Numbered from the stretch's first letter, positions 1 through 9,055 are shown. The stretch: 64,000 bases of DNA from Bordetella genomosp. 12 (GCF_002261355.1 NZ_NEVU01000001.1:620001-684000); one strand, 5' to 3'. Numbers and translations: made by a program. Notes: generated from the sequence alone by a model not told the origin.

Positions 1-596
1 CGCCGCATATAGACCACCATTTCGCGCGCCACGGCGCTGGCCACGCGCGGGCCGCAATCGCGCGCCACCATGTGCAGCGCCAGATCGATGCCAGCCGTGA
101 TGCCGGCGCTGGTCCATAAGCCGGCCGATTCCACGAAAATGCGGTTTTCCAGCACGCGCGCCTCGGGTGCGAGCGCGCGCAGCGCTTCCAGGCAACTGTG
201 ATGGCTGGTGCACTCGCGGCCGGCGAGCAGGCCCGCCGCGGCCAGCATCAGGGCGCCGGCGCAGACAGACATCAAACCGAATCCATCGGCCGGCGCGCGC
301 CGCGCCAGCCAGTCGATCAGGGCGCGGCGGTCGGGCCGGTCCAGGTCATAACGCGCGCCCACCAGCCCGCTGATCACCACCAGGGCATGGGCGGGCAGGC
401 TGTCGGGCAGCGGCGCCAGTCCCGACAGATACAGCCCCTGCAGGCCGCTTTGCACGTCGCGTTGCGGGCCGCAGTAGTGCAGCGCATAGCGGCCCGGCAC
501 GTAGCGATTGGCGATGCGCAAGGCCTCGGCAGGGCCGGCCAGATCCAGAAGCACGATGTCTTCCAGCACCACGAAATAGACCGGCGTGGTCGGCAT
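1..596 (-). CDS. GlxA-family AraC transcriptional regulator, N-terminal DJ-1/PfpI part (truncated by window edge)
   Basis: The minus-strand frame begins at the ATG complementary to 594-596 and runs off the window at position 1. The visible ~198 residues form a DJ-1/PfpI-like domain: a beta strand PVYFVVLEDIVLLDLAGPAEA, then a nucleophile-elbow-like SVCAGALMLAAAGLL (about residues 110-124) and the ASAGITAGIDLALHMV-type segment typical of GlxA regulators. In this family a C-terminal AraC helix-turn-helix follows, which would lie outside the window. The start overlaps the stop of the upstream hydrolase by one base (TGATG), so the two genes are probably co-translated. The ligand or target is unknown. 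Confidence 0.85.
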   Translation of the reverse strand, partial: MPTTPVYFVVLEDIVLLDLAGPAEALRIANRYVPGRYALHYCGPQRDVQSGLQGLYLSGLAPLPDSLPAHALVVISGLVGARYDLDRPDRRALIDWLARRAPADGFGLMSVCAGALMLAAAGLLAGRECTSHHSCLEALRALAPEARVLENRIFVESAGLWTSAGITAGIDLALHMVARDCGPRVASAVAREMVVYMR

Positions 597-1156
597 CAGC
601 CCTCCAGCGCCCGGGCCGCGGGCACGATGCGCGCGAAACGCCCGGCCAGCACGAGTTCGGTGCAGTCCCGGATGTCGGCCGGCGTGTAGGGTTTGCCGGC
701 CGGGCTCTGCATGGCGAAGGTCAGGGTGGCGTCGGTGGCAAAGCGCACTTTATAGCCGCTGTCGGAGGCGTGGCGCGCCGTGGTTTCGCAGCATTGCTCC
801 GTGCGGACACCGGCCACGATCACCTCTTCGATCCCCTGCTGCGCCAGCCAGCTCTGCAGGCTGCTGCCCTCGGCGGCGCGCGCAAAGAGCGCCGAATGCA
901 CGGTCTTGTGGAAGGTGGCCGTCGGGGTGACGTGCAATTCGGCCAGCGTGCGCACGTGTCCGGATGCGAGGGCGAAGGGCGACTGCGGATTGGTTTCGTT
1001 GACGTGGAAGACTTGCAGCACGGCAATGCCGCGAGCCTGAGCGGCGTCGATCAGCCCTTGTGCATTGCGCACGAAATCGGCGAGCTCCGCGTCATCCCAA
1101 AACGGACATTGGCGGAAAGACTCCTGGGCGTCGATGAAGAGGAGGGCTTGTTTCAT
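596..1156 (-). CDS. Isochorismatase-family cysteine hydrolase
   Basis: A 186-aa protein, the usual size for small isochorismatase-like hydrolases. It starts MKQALLFIDAQ, where the Asp of the strand LLFIDAQ is the first catalytic-triad residue. The nucleophile Cys lies in the segment IVAGVRTEQCCETTARHA (about residue 118), and a Lys after FHKTVHSALF (about residue 84) completes the D-K-C triad known for the family. Substrates in the family include isochorismate, nicotinamide and N-carbamoyl amides; nothing here picks one. It is translationally coupled to the GlxA-type regulator downstream, an arrangement often seen when the regulator controls the hydrolase. Confidence 0.85.
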   Translation of the reverse strand: MKQALLFIDAQESFRQCPFWDDAELADFVRNAQGLIDAAQARGIAVLQVFHVNETNPQSPFALASGHVRTLAELHVTPTATFHKTVHSALFARAAEGSSLQSWLAQQGIEEVIVAGVRTEQCCETTARHASDSGYKVRFATDATLTFAMQSPAGKPYTPADIRDCTELVLAGRFARIVPAARALEG

Positions 1157-1314
1157 GGCTAACCTGTCGATGAGGGAAGAATACCCGCATTCTGCGCGGG
1201 GGCGGGCCCGGCGGCCAGACAGATCCAGGACCAGGATGGGCCGAAAACGGACATGCTTACCTGTGCCGCGGCGGCGGCCGTGGCGTCTGTCGTCTTTCTG
1301 CCCAAGGGGGCGGA

Positions 1315-1320
1315 TACAAT
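1315..1320 (+). promoter_or_regulatory. Candidate -10 element just upstream of ribD
   Basis: TACAAT ends seven bases before the ribD ATG at 1328, so a transcript starting at the normal distance would begin at or next to the start codon. No Shine-Dalgarno sequence precedes this ATG. A good -35 is not seen. A leaderless ribD mRNA is therefore possible but unproven. Confidence 0.3.
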
Positions 1321-1327
1321 CGCTGCC

Positions 1328-2470
1328 ATGAGCGACCCCCAAGATCTTCTCTGGATGCGGCGCGCGCTGGAGCTTGCCCAGGGCGTGATCTACACCACGA
1401 GCCCCAATCCGCGCGTGGGCTGCGTCATCGTGCGCGATGGCCAGGTGCTGGGCGAGGGCGCCACACAGCCGCCGGGCGGCCCGCACGCCGAGGTCATGGC
1501 GCTGCGCGCCGCACGGGCCGGCGGACACGACCTGGCCGCGGCGACCATCTATGTCACGCTGGAGCCGTGCAGCCACTTCGGCCGCACGCCGCCCTGCGTC
1601 GACGCGCTGGTGGCGGCCGCGCCCGCCCGCGTGGTCGTGGCGCTGGGGGATCCCAATCCGCGCGTGGCCGGGCAGGGTTTCGCGCGTTTGCGTGCGGCGG
1701 GCATCGCGGTGACCACGGGCGTATGCGAAGAAGAGGCGCTGGCCTTGAACGCCGGTTTCGTGGCGCGTATGAGCCGGGTGACGCCCTGGGTGTGGCTCAA
1801 ACTGGCCGCCTCGCTCGATGGGCGCAGCGCGCTGCACAACGGCGTATCGCAATGGATTACGGGCGATGCGGCGCGTGCGGATGGCCATGCCTGGCGGGCC
1901 CGGGCCGATGTCGTCCTCACGGGGATGGGCACGGTCCTGAAGGACGATCCGCAACTGAATGTGCGCGCGGTGCAAACGCCGCGCCAGCCGCGTAAAGCCG
2001 TGGTGGATGGCCGCTTCCAGGTGCCCGAGGACGCGCGGCTGTTCGACGGCACGCCGGCCTGGGTGTTCACCGCTGTCCAGGACGAGGCCAAGGCGGCGCG
2101 CCTGGCCCGGCGCAATGTCGAGGTGGTCTGCCTGCCCGATGCGGCAGGCCAGCGCGTGGACCTGCCGGCCATGATGCGCTGGCTGGCCGCGCGGGAATGC
2201 AATGAAGTGCATGTGGAGGCGGGCGCGGGCCTGTCGGGGGCCTTGCTGGCCGCCGATTGCGTCGACGAATTGCTGGTCTATCTGGCGCCGGTGATGCTGG
2301 GGGATGCGGCCGGTATGGTGCAGATGCCCATGCTGGAGCATCTGGACGCCGCACGCCGTTTTCGTTTTACCGATCTGATGCGGGTGGGTGAGGACGTGCG
2401 CCTGCGCGCGCGCGATGCCTCGCGCTGGCAGGCCTTGTTGGCCAGCACGCGCCGCGCCGCGCAGCACTAG
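1328..2470 (+). CDS. ribD: Bifunctional diaminohydroxyphosphoribosylaminopyrimidine deaminase / 5-amino-6-(5-phosphoribosylamino)uracil reductase
   Basis: A 380-aa cytosolic enzyme catalysing the second and third steps of riboflavin synthesis. The N-terminal deaminase domain (about residues 1-145) has the zinc motif PHAEVMAL and PCSHFGRTPPC, giving the His, catalytic Glu and two Cys ligands. The C-terminal reductase domain starts near TPWVWLKLAASLDGR and contains the substrate loop WITGDAARADGH. The ATG at 1328 is chosen because MSDPQDLLWMRRALELA aligns with the family start; a longer frame from 1253 adds unrelated residues. ribE follows after 21 bp, so the two form an operon. nrdR, often found upstream of ribD, is not here. 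Confidence 0.96.
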   Translation: MSDPQDLLWMRRALELAQGVIYTTSPNPRVGCVIVRDGQVLGEGATQPPGGPHAEVMALRAARAGGHDLAAATIYVTLEPCSHFGRTPPCVDALVAAAPARVVVALGDPNPRVAGQGFARLRAAGIAVTTGVCEEEALALNAGFVARMSRVTPWVWLKLAASLDGRSALHNGVSQWITGDAARADGHAWRARADVVLTGMGTVLKDDPQLNVRAVQTPRQPRKAVVDGRFQVPEDARLFDGTPAWVFTAVQDEAKAARLARRNVEVVCLPDAAGQRVDLPAMMRWLAARECNEVHVEAGAGLSGALLAADCVDELLVYLAPVMLGDAAGMVQMPMLEHLDAARRFRFTDLMRVGEDVRLRARDASRWQALLASTRRAAQH

Positions 2471-2491
2471 TCACATCTCTGGGAGATTCAT

Positions 2492-3133
2492 ATGTTTACG
2501 GGTTTGGTGGCGGCAGTGGGCCGCATCATATCGGTCAAGCCGCTGGCGGGCGAAGACGCCGGCGTGCGGCTGGATATCGACGCGGGCGACCTCGGGCTGC
2601 AGGACGTTGCCATCGGCGACTCCATCGCGGTGCAGGGCGCCTGCATGACGGTGGTCAATCTGACGGGGCAGGGTTTCGAGGTGGATGTCTCGCGCGAAAG
2701 CCTCAACCGCACGGTGGGGCTGGAGCGCGAAGGTGAGGTCAACCTGGAGAAATCCCTTGGCCTGGGCGACAAGCTCGGCGGGCATCTGGTGTCGGGCCAT
2801 GTCGATGGGCTGGGCGAGGTGCTGCGTTTTTCCGATGCCGGCGAATCGCGCGAGCTCGTGATCGCCGTGCCCAAGACCCTGGCGCGTTTCCTGGCTTACA
2901 AAGGATCGATCACCGTCAACGGCATCAGCCTGACCGTCAATCGCGTTGAGGATGGCGCCGACGGTTGCGAAATCAGCATCAACATCATCCCGCACACGCA
3001 GGCTGTCACGACCCTGCGCAATGTGCAGGCCGGTGATAAGGTCAATCTCGAAATCGACATGATCGCGCGCTATGTCGAGCGCATGCTCAGCGCGTCGGGC
3101 GCGGTGGAGGGTCGCGCGCCGGCCTGGCTGTGA
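2492..3133 (+). CDS. ribE: Riboflavin synthase, alpha chain
   Basis: A 213-aa protein that dismutates two 6,7-dimethyl-8-ribityllumazine molecules into riboflavin. It has the two tandem lumazine-binding repeats of the family: the first starts MFTGLVAAVGRI and holds the GACMTV segment, and the second starts GGHLVSGHVDGLG and holds NGISLTVNRV. A GGGAG ribosome binding site lies 6 bases before the ATG. It sits 21 bp behind ribD. ribBA and ribH are not adjacent within the window. No FMN riboswitch is seen ahead of either gene. Confidence 0.97.
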   Translation: MFTGLVAAVGRIISVKPLAGEDAGVRLDIDAGDLGLQDVAIGDSIAVQGACMTVVNLTGQGFEVDVSRESLNRTVGLEREGEVNLEKSLGLGDKLGGHLVSGHVDGLGEVLRFSDAGESRELVIAVPKTLARFLAYKGSITVNGISLTVNRVEDGADGCEISINIIPHTQAVTTLRNVQAGDKVNLEIDMIARYVERMLSASGAVEGRAPAWL

Positions 3134-3223
3134 GGCCGCGCGGCGAACCCGCTCAGGCGCATAAGCTTATGGCCGATGGTGTCGCATTGCGCGTGTAATC
3201 CGGCCTTTATTATCAGCACTCCG

Positions 3224-3258
3224 AAGCCGTGGCTGCCATTCGCTGCCACGGCTTTTTT
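3224..3258 (+). terminator. Intrinsic terminator after ribE
   Basis: The arms AGCCGTGGC and GCCACGGCT enclose a short loop and are followed by six T residues. It lies about 90 bp after the ribE stop and ends the ribDE transcript before the prkA leader. Confidence 0.85.
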
Positions 3259-3422
3259 GCGCGTATTTCCGGGCAGTGCGGAACTTGTTGCGCGCAATCC
3301 GACCCTAAGTAAATCGGGAGTTTTCTATCCTGCCTATTGTGTGTGGTGAAAGTACGACGGCTACATGATGTGTGTTGTGCGATCGCAATAATGACTGGCG
3401 AGGCAGGTATAGGAGGAACACA

Positions 3423-3488
3423 ATGGCCCAACGGACCCGCGTTTTGGACCCGTGCTCTCAGTACTGTAGGAGGGTTTGCCGTGCATAG
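3423..3488 (+). CDS. Candidate 21-codon upstream ORF (leader peptide) overlapping the prkA start
   Basis: ATG at 3423 is preceded by a perfect AGGAGG ribosome binding site with 6-base spacing. The frame encodes 21 residues including three Cys and five Arg (central segment DPCSQYCRRVC) and stops at TAG 3486-3488, which is inside the first codons of prkA in another frame. The prkA ribosome binding site (3468-3474) is therefore embedded in this ORF, so ribosomes on it would cover or unmask the prkA start. The arrangement is seen directly; translation and a regulatory role are inferred. It is too short for recognised homology. Confidence 0.5.
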   Translation: MAQRTRVLDPCSQYCRRVCRA

Positions 3489-5406
3489 CATCCTCGAAGG
3501 CTTCAAGTCGCAGTATGCGCGTGACCAGGAATCAGAACTCTCGTTGGAAGAGTATCTGACGCTGGCCAGGCAGGATCCCATGGCGTATGCCAGCCCGGCC
3601 GAGCGCATGCTCGCCGCCATCGGCGAGCCGGAGCTGGTCGACACCCGCAACGATTCCCGCCTCTCGCGTCTGTTCTCCAATCGGATGATCCGGCGCTATC
3701 CGGCCTTCCGCGAGTTCTACGGCATGGAAGACGTGATCGATCAGATCGTCTCGTTTTTCAAGCACGCCGCGCAAGGGTTGGAAGAGCGCAAGCAGATCCT
3801 CTATCTGCTGGGCCCGGTGGGGGGAGGCAAGTCGTCCATCGCCGAGCGCCTCAAGGCCTTGATGGAGGCCTACCCCATCTATGCGCTCAAGGGGTCGCCG
3901 GTCAATGAGTCGCCGTTGGGGCTGTTCAACCCCGAGCGTTTTGGCGACACCCTCGAGAAGGAATACAACATCCCCCGGCGCTACCTGAGCGGCATCATGT
4001 CGCCCTGGGCCGTCAAGCGCCTGCGGGAGTTCGATGGGGATATTTCGCAATTCCGCGTGGTGCGTCTGAACCCCTCGGTGCTGCGTCAGGTGGCCATTGC
4101 CAAGACCGAGCCCGGAGACGAGAACAACCAGGATATCTCCTCGCTGGTGGGCAAGGTCGACATCCGCAAGCTGGACCGCTATTCGCAGGATGATCCGGAT
4201 GCGTACAGCTATTCGGGCGGGCTGTGCCTGGCCAATCAGGGCTTGCTGGAATTCGTCGAGATGTTCAAGGCGCCCATCAAGATGCTGCACCCCCTGCTGA
4301 CGGCCACGCAGGAAGGCAACTTCAAGGGAACCGAAGGGTTTTCCGCCATCCCGTTCAATGGCGCGATTCTGGCGCACTCGAATGAATCCGAGTGGCAGAC
4401 CTTCCGCAATAACAAGCACAACGAAGCGTTTCTGGACCGCATCTATATCGTCAAGGTGCCTTATTGCCTGCAGGTGACCGAAGAGATCCACATCTACGAA
4501 AAGCTGTTGCGCAACAGCTCGCTGTCGCGCGCGCCGTGCGCGCCGGGAACTCTGGACATGATGGCGCAATTCTCCGTGCTCACGCGCCTGAAAGAGCCCG
4601 AGAACTCCAGCATCTATTCCAAGATGCGCGTCTATGACGGCGAGAGCCTCAAGGACGTGGATCCCAAGGCCAAAGCCCTGCAGGAGTACAAAGATTACGC
4701 CGGCACCGATGAGGGCATGAATGGCGTGTCCACCCGATTCGCCTACAAGATTCTCTCCAGCGTGTTCAATCACGATCAGACCGAAGTGGCCGCCAATCCG
4801 GTGCACCTGATGTATGTGCTGGAGCAACGCATCGGGCGCGAGGACTTCCCGGAAGAGGTGCGGCGCCGCTATCTGGAGTTCATCAAGGGCTATCTGGCGC
4901 CCCGTTACGCCGAGTTCATCGGCAAGGAAATCCAGACGGCCTATCTGGAGTCGTACTCGGAGTACGGGCAGAACATCTTCGACCGCTATGTCACGTTCGC
5001 CGACTGCTGGATACAGGACGAGGAGTTCCGCGATCCCGAGACCGGCGAGAGCTTCGACCGCGGCGCGCTCAATGACGAACTGGAGAAAATCGAAAAGCCG
5101 GCCGGGATCGCCAACCCCAAGGACTTTCGCAACGAGATCGTGAATTTCGTGCTGCGTGCCCGCGCCAACAATGGCGGGCGCAATCCGACCTGGACGAGCT
5201 ACGAGAAACTGCGCGAAGTCATCGAGAAGAAGATGTTCTCCAACACGGAGGATCTCCTGCCTGTGATTTCATTCAATGCCAAGGCATCGGCCGAAGACAA
5301 GAGCAAGCATCAGAGCTTCGTTGATCGCATGGTCGACAAGGGCTATACCGAGAAGCAGGTGCGGCTGCTGTGCGAGTGGTATCTGCGGGTGAGGAAGTCG
5401 TCCTGA
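3481..5406 (+). CDS. prkA: PrkA family serine protein kinase (YeaG-like)
   Basis: A 641-aa protein matching the length of E. coli YeaG (about 644 aa). It has an AAA-like N-terminal module with Walker A LLGPVGGGKSS (about residues 112-122) and a C-terminal PrkA kinase domain. The conserved stretches AAERMLAAIGEPELVDT-like and RLSRLFSNRMIRRYPAF are family hallmarks. GTG at 3481 is chosen because AGGAGGG lies 6 bases upstream and VHSILEGFKSQYARDQE matches the family N terminus. It heads the operon prkA-yeaH-spoVR, linked in enterobacteria to stationary phase, nitrogen starvation and sustained stress. A small upstream ORF overlaps the start. Confidence 0.95.
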   Translation: MHSILEGFKSQYARDQESELSLEEYLTLARQDPMAYASPAERMLAAIGEPELVDTRNDSRLSRLFSNRMIRRYPAFREFYGMEDVIDQIVSFFKHAAQGLEERKQILYLLGPVGGGKSSIAERLKALMEAYPIYALKGSPVNESPLGLFNPERFGDTLEKEYNIPRRYLSGIMSPWAVKRLREFDGDISQFRVVRLNPSVLRQVAIAKTEPGDENNQDISSLVGKVDIRKLDRYSQDDPDAYSYSGGLCLANQGLLEFVEMFKAPIKMLHPLLTATQEGNFKGTEGFSAIPFNGAILAHSNESEWQTFRNNKHNEAFLDRIYIVKVPYCLQVTEEIHIYEKLLRNSSLSRAPCAPGTLDMMAQFSVLTRLKEPENSSIYSKMRVYDGESLKDVDPKAKALQEYKDYAGTDEGMNGVSTRFAYKILSSVFNHDQTEVAANPVHLMYVLEQRIGREDFPEEVRRRYLEFIKGYLAPRYAEFIGKEIQTAYLESYSEYGQNIFDRYVTFADCWIQDEEFRDPETGESFDRGALNDELEKIEKPAGIANPKDFRNEIVNFVLRARANNGGRNPTWTSYEKLREVIEKKMFSNTEDLLPVISFNAKASAEDKSKHQSFVDRMVDKGYTEKQVRLLCEWYLRVRKSS

Positions 5407-5419
5407 GTCGAGGTGGATC

Positions 5420-6682
5420 ATGAATTCGCTCATTGATCGTCGCCTGAATGGCCGTAATAAGAGCGCGGTGAACCGCGAGCGTTTTCTGCGGCGCTACAAG
5501 GACCAGATCCGCAAGGCAGTCCAGGATATGGTCCGCGACCGCTCCATTGCGGATATGGACCAGGGCGCGGAGATCAATCTGCCCGCGCGCGACATCTCCG
5601 AGCCGCACTTCCGTCATGGCGTGGGAGGCGACCGCGAGATGGTGCACCCGGGCAACCGGGAGTTCGCCAAGGGCGATGCCTTCGATCGTCCGCAAGGCGG
5701 CGGACAGGGCGAGGGCGGCTCCGAACCGGGCGAGGGCGAATCGGTGGATCAGTTCACCTTCAGCCTGTCCCGGGAGGAGTTTCTGCATCTGTTCTTTGAC
5801 GACCTGGAACTGCCGCATCTGGTGCGCACCCAGTTGGGCGATGTCTCGCAGAAGAAATGGCAGCGGGCCGGTTACACCACGACCGGCTCGCCCAGCCTGC
5901 TGTCGGTCAACCGGACGCTGCGCGCGTCGCTATCGCGCCGTGTGGCGCTGGGCCTGAACGCCCGCAACGAGGTCGAGCAGGCCGAGGCGCGTCTGCAGGA
6001 AGCCATCGACGGCAAGGCCGATGAGGAGGATCTGGCGCGCTTGCGCCTGGCGCTGGAAGACTGCCGCGGACGCGCCGCGCGCGTGCCTTTTCTGGATGAC
6101 CTGGATCTGCGCTACCGCAACCGGGTGCCGGTGGTCACGCCGGTCGCGCGTGCGGTGATGTTCTGCCTGATGGACGTGTCCGGCTCCATGGACGAGGGCA
6201 AGAAAGACCTGGCCAAGCGCTTTTTCACGCTGCTGTACCTGTTTCTGTCGCGCAAGTACGAGAAGGTGGAGGTGGTCTTCATCCGCCATACGGACAATGC
6301 CGAGGAGGTCGATGAGCAGGCGTTTTTCTATGACCCCAAAAGCGGCGGCACCATCGTACTGTCGGCGCTGGAGCTGATGCACGAGATCGTGCAGGAGCGC
6401 TATCCGCCCTCGGCCTGGAACGTCTATGCCGCGCAGGCCAGCGACGGCGATTCGTTTGGCGCCGATGCCGGCAAGAGCGCGCGCTTCCTGGCCGAGAAAC
6501 TGCTGCCGGCCACGCGTTATTTTGCCTATATCGAGGTGCCGGATTCCGCCCAGGCGCGCAAGAGCAGCCTGTGGGCGGAGTATGAGCAGGAGACGGCCGC
6601 CCACTTCGCCATGCGCCGCATCAGTCAGCGCAGCGAGATCTTCCCCGTCTTCCATGAGCTGTTCAAGAAGGAGGCCGCATGA
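5420..6682 (+). CDS. yeaH: YeaH/YhbH family protein (DUF444)
   Basis: A 420-aa cytosolic protein of the DUF444 family. After a basic N-terminal region there is a Gly/Glu-rich linker (PQGGGQGEGGSEPGEGE, about residues 93-109). The C-terminal half is von Willebrand A-like, with FCLMDVSGSMDEGKKDLA carrying the MIDAS DxSxS motif (about residues 249-256). It begins 13 bp after prkA and overlaps spoVR by 4 bp (ATGA), so the three proteins are probably made together. In E. coli the yeaGH pair is RpoS-dependent. The molecular role is unknown. Confidence 0.93.
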   Translation: MNSLIDRRLNGRNKSAVNRERFLRRYKDQIRKAVQDMVRDRSIADMDQGAEINLPARDISEPHFRHGVGGDREMVHPGNREFAKGDAFDRPQGGGQGEGGSEPGEGESVDQFTFSLSREEFLHLFFDDLELPHLVRTQLGDVSQKKWQRAGYTTTGSPSLLSVNRTLRASLSRRVALGLNARNEVEQAEARLQEAIDGKADEEDLARLRLALEDCRGRAARVPFLDDLDLRYRNRVPVVTPVARAVMFCLMDVSGSMDEGKKDLAKRFFTLLYLFLSRKYEKVEVVFIRHTDNAEEVDEQAFFYDPKSGGTIVLSALELMHEIVQERYPPSAWNVYAAQASDGDSFGADAGKSARFLAEKLLPATRYFAYIEVPDSAQARKSSLWAEYEQETAAHFAMRRISQRSEIFPVFHELFKKEAA

Positions 6683-8199
6683 ATGCGATCGCCACCGGAC
6701 GAGAGGTCGGCGCGCCGCTGTCCGAGGGCTCGGACTGGACCTTTGAGCTGCTGCAGCGCTATGACGAGGCCATCAGCGCGATCGCGCGCGACTACGGCCT
6801 GGACACCTACCCCAACCAGATCGAGGTCATCACCTCCGAGCAGATGCTCGACGCCTACGCCTCGGCGGGCCTGCCTATCGGCTACCCGCATTGGTCATAC
6901 GGCAAGGAGTTCATCCGCAACGAGCAGTATTACCGTAAAGGCATGCAGGGGCTGGCCTACGAGATCGTCATCAACTCCAACCCCTGCATCTCCTACCTGA
7001 TGGAAGAGAACTCCATGGCGATGCAGGCGCTGGTGATCGCGCATGCCTGCTATGGGCACAATTCGTTTTTCAAGGGCAATTATCTGTTTCGGCAGTGGAC
7101 CGATGCCGACGGCGTGCTCGATTACCTGGTGTTCGCGCGCAAGTACGTGATGGATTGCGAAGAGCGCTACGGCATCGATGCCGTGGAGGCCATTCTGGAC
7201 TCGTGCCACGCGCTCAGCCTGCACGGGGTCGACCGCTACAAGCGTCCGCCGCCGATATCGCTGCGCGAGGAGGCGCAGCGCCAGAGCGAGCGTGCCGAGC
7301 ATGCCCGCATGCAGTACAACGACCTCTGGCGCACCTTGCCGCGCGTGGACGCCGCGCCCGCGGCGCGCAAGACCGCCGTGTTTCCGCCCGAGCCGGAAGA
7401 GAATCTGCTCTACTTCATCGAGAAGTATTCGCCCACACTGGAACCCTGGCAGAAGGAACTGGTGCGCATCGTGCGCAAGGTCTCGCAGTACTTCTATCCG
7501 CAGACGCAGACCAAAGTCATGAACGAGGGTTGGGCGACCTTCTGGCATTACACCCTGCTCAACCGCATGCACCAGCTGCGCCTGGTCAATGACGGCTTTA
7601 TGATCGAAGTGCTGCAAAGTCACACCAATGTGGTGAGCCAGCGCGGCTTCGACGAGCGCGGCTATGGCGGCATCAACCCTTACGCGCTGGGCTTTGCCAT
7701 GATGAGCGATATTCGGCGCATCTGCGAGGCGCCCACCGCCGAGGATCGCAAGTGGTTCCCGGACATCGCCGGCTCGGATTGGCTCAAGACCCTGGACTTT
7801 GCCATGCGCAACTTCAAGGATGAGTCTTTCATCTCGCAGTATCTGTCGCCGCGCCTGATTCGGCAGTTCCGTTTCTTCGCCATCGCCGATCACACGGCCA
7901 ATCCCAAGCTGGAGGTGGCCGCCATTCATGATGACGAGGGCTACCGCGAGATCCGCAAGCTGCTGGCCGCTCAGCACAATCGCGACAACCAGGTGCCGGA
8001 TATTCAGGTGGTGCGCTATCAGCGGGAGTCGGATCGCGCCCTGGTGCTGCGCCATCAACAAACCCGCGGCAGGCCGCTAGACAGCGACGAAGCCGATGAG
8101 GTCATGAAGCATCTGGCACGGCTATGGGGATTTCGTGTGCGGCTCGAAGAGGCCACGTCGGACGGCACCGTGCTGTCTTATCGGCAGATCGACGCCTAG
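6679..8199 (+). CDS. spoVR: SpoVR family protein (YcgB-like)
   Basis: A 506-aa protein matching E. coli YcgB in size and motifs. It shows the conserved HACYGHNSFFKGNYLF and MNEGWATFWHYTLLN segments; His, Asn and Glu residues in the second could bind metal, but this is not proven for the family. The ATG lies inside the end of yeaH (ATGA overlap). The PrkA-DUF444-SpoVR trio is a conserved cassette in proteobacteria, linked to the stress response and, in spore formers, to cortex formation. This is not a spore former, so the name is historical. Confidence 0.94.
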   Translation: MNAIATGREVGAPLSEGSDWTFELLQRYDEAISAIARDYGLDTYPNQIEVITSEQMLDAYASAGLPIGYPHWSYGKEFIRNEQYYRKGMQGLAYEIVINSNPCISYLMEENSMAMQALVIAHACYGHNSFFKGNYLFRQWTDADGVLDYLVFARKYVMDCEERYGIDAVEAILDSCHALSLHGVDRYKRPPPISLREEAQRQSERAEHARMQYNDLWRTLPRVDAAPAARKTAVFPPEPEENLLYFIEKYSPTLEPWQKELVRIVRKVSQYFYPQTQTKVMNEGWATFWHYTLLNRMHQLRLVNDGFMIEVLQSHTNVVSQRGFDERGYGGINPYALGFAMMSDIRRICEAPTAEDRKWFPDIAGSDWLKTLDFAMRNFKDESFISQYLSPRLIRQFRFFAIADHTANPKLEVAAIHDDEGYREIRKLLAAQHNRDNQVPDIQVVRYQRESDRALVLRHQQTRGRPLDSDEADEVMKHLARLWGFRVRLEEATSDGTVLSYRQIDA

Positions 8200-8966
8200 C
8201 GCCATTGGCGCGGCGGGCGGCCAAGCTGCCTGCGAAACATCGCGGTGAAGGCGCTGGGGCTCTGGTAGCCGAGATCCAGCGCCACCGTGGTGACCGCCTG
8301 GCCCTCGGCCAGCCGGCGCACGGCTTCCAGCAGCCGGGCCTGTTGCGCCCAGCGGATATAGCTCAGGCCGGTTTCATCGAGAAAGCGGCGGTACAGCGTG
8401 CGCGCGCTGATGCCCAGGCGCGCGGCGGCCTGGCCGGGCGAGGGCGCCATACTGGGGTCGGCCATCAGGTCCTGGCACAGCGCCCGCAGGAGCGCGCTTT
8501 CGGGTAAGGGCAGGTCAAAGCCGCGCGGCGCGAGGCGGGGCATTTCATTGAGCAGCAGCGCGCTGAGCAGGTCGTGATCCGCGCTGCTGCTGGGCGGCGT
8601 GAGCGAGATGCGCACCACCAGTTCGCGCATCAGCGGGCTGACCTCCAGCACGGCGCAATCGGCGGGCATGGCCGCCACCAGATCGGCGTCGATATAGAGC
8701 GCCCGCATGTCGACGGCGGTGCCCATGCGGATCTCGTGGACGACGCACGCCGGAATCCACAGCGCGCGGGTGGGCGGCACCAGCCACAGGCGGCGTGGCG
8801 TGGATACGCGCATCACCCCATGCGAGGCATACAGCAATTGGGCGCGCTCATGCCAGTGCGGTTCGATGTGGAAATCCGCCGCCAGTTCGCGCCGGCGGGT
8901 GACCACGCCGGGCGCGTCCGGATACCCCACTTCGATGATCGGCGCGGCGAGCTGGGCCTTGTCCAT
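8196..8966 (-). CDS. AraC family transcriptional regulator with cupin sensor domain
   Basis: The protein has an N-terminal cupin (FHIEPHWHERAQLLYASHGVMRV) and a C-terminal double helix-turn-helix (AAARLGISARTLYRRFLDETGLSYIRW, then AVTTVALDLGYQSPSAFTAMFRRQLG). ATG at 8966 gives 256 aa, the normal size; an in-frame GTG at 9020 would add 18 residues and cannot be excluded, as neither has a strong ribosome binding site. It is divergent from an MFS transporter whose start is about 90 bp away, so it likely regulates that gene. Its stop overlaps the end of spoVR by 4 bp. Confidence 0.88.
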   Translation of the reverse strand: MDKAQLAAPIIEVGYPDAPGVVTRRRELAADFHIEPHWHERAQLLYASHGVMRVSTPRRLWLVPPTRALWIPACVVHEIRMGTAVDMRALYIDADLVAAMPADCAVLEVSPLMRELVVRISLTPPSSSADHDLLSALLLNEMPRLAPRGFDLPLPESALLRALCQDLMADPSMAPSPGQAAARLGISARTLYRRFLDETGLSYIRWAQQARLLEAVRRLAEGQAVTTVALDLGYQSPSAFTAMFRRQLGRPPRQWR

Positions 8967-9055
8967 ATTGCGATAGTTTTCGTCAAAACCAAGAGAGACA
9001 GAATAGCCGCTTCTGGGCACACTGGCCGCAATTCCTTTCTTTGATCAGGCCCGTC

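Noticed and set aside
1253-1327. Upstream extension of ribD
   Set aside because: Adds residues not matching the family and no ribosome binding site; the ATG at 1328 fits the known N terminus.
2471-2491. FMN riboswitch before ribE or ribD
   Set aside because: The ribD-ribE gap is only 21 bp and the ribD leader is short; no RFN-type conserved stems are present.
3532-4827. Long open frame antisense to prkA
   Set aside because: Lies wholly inside a certain gene and has low-complexity composition typical of shadows.
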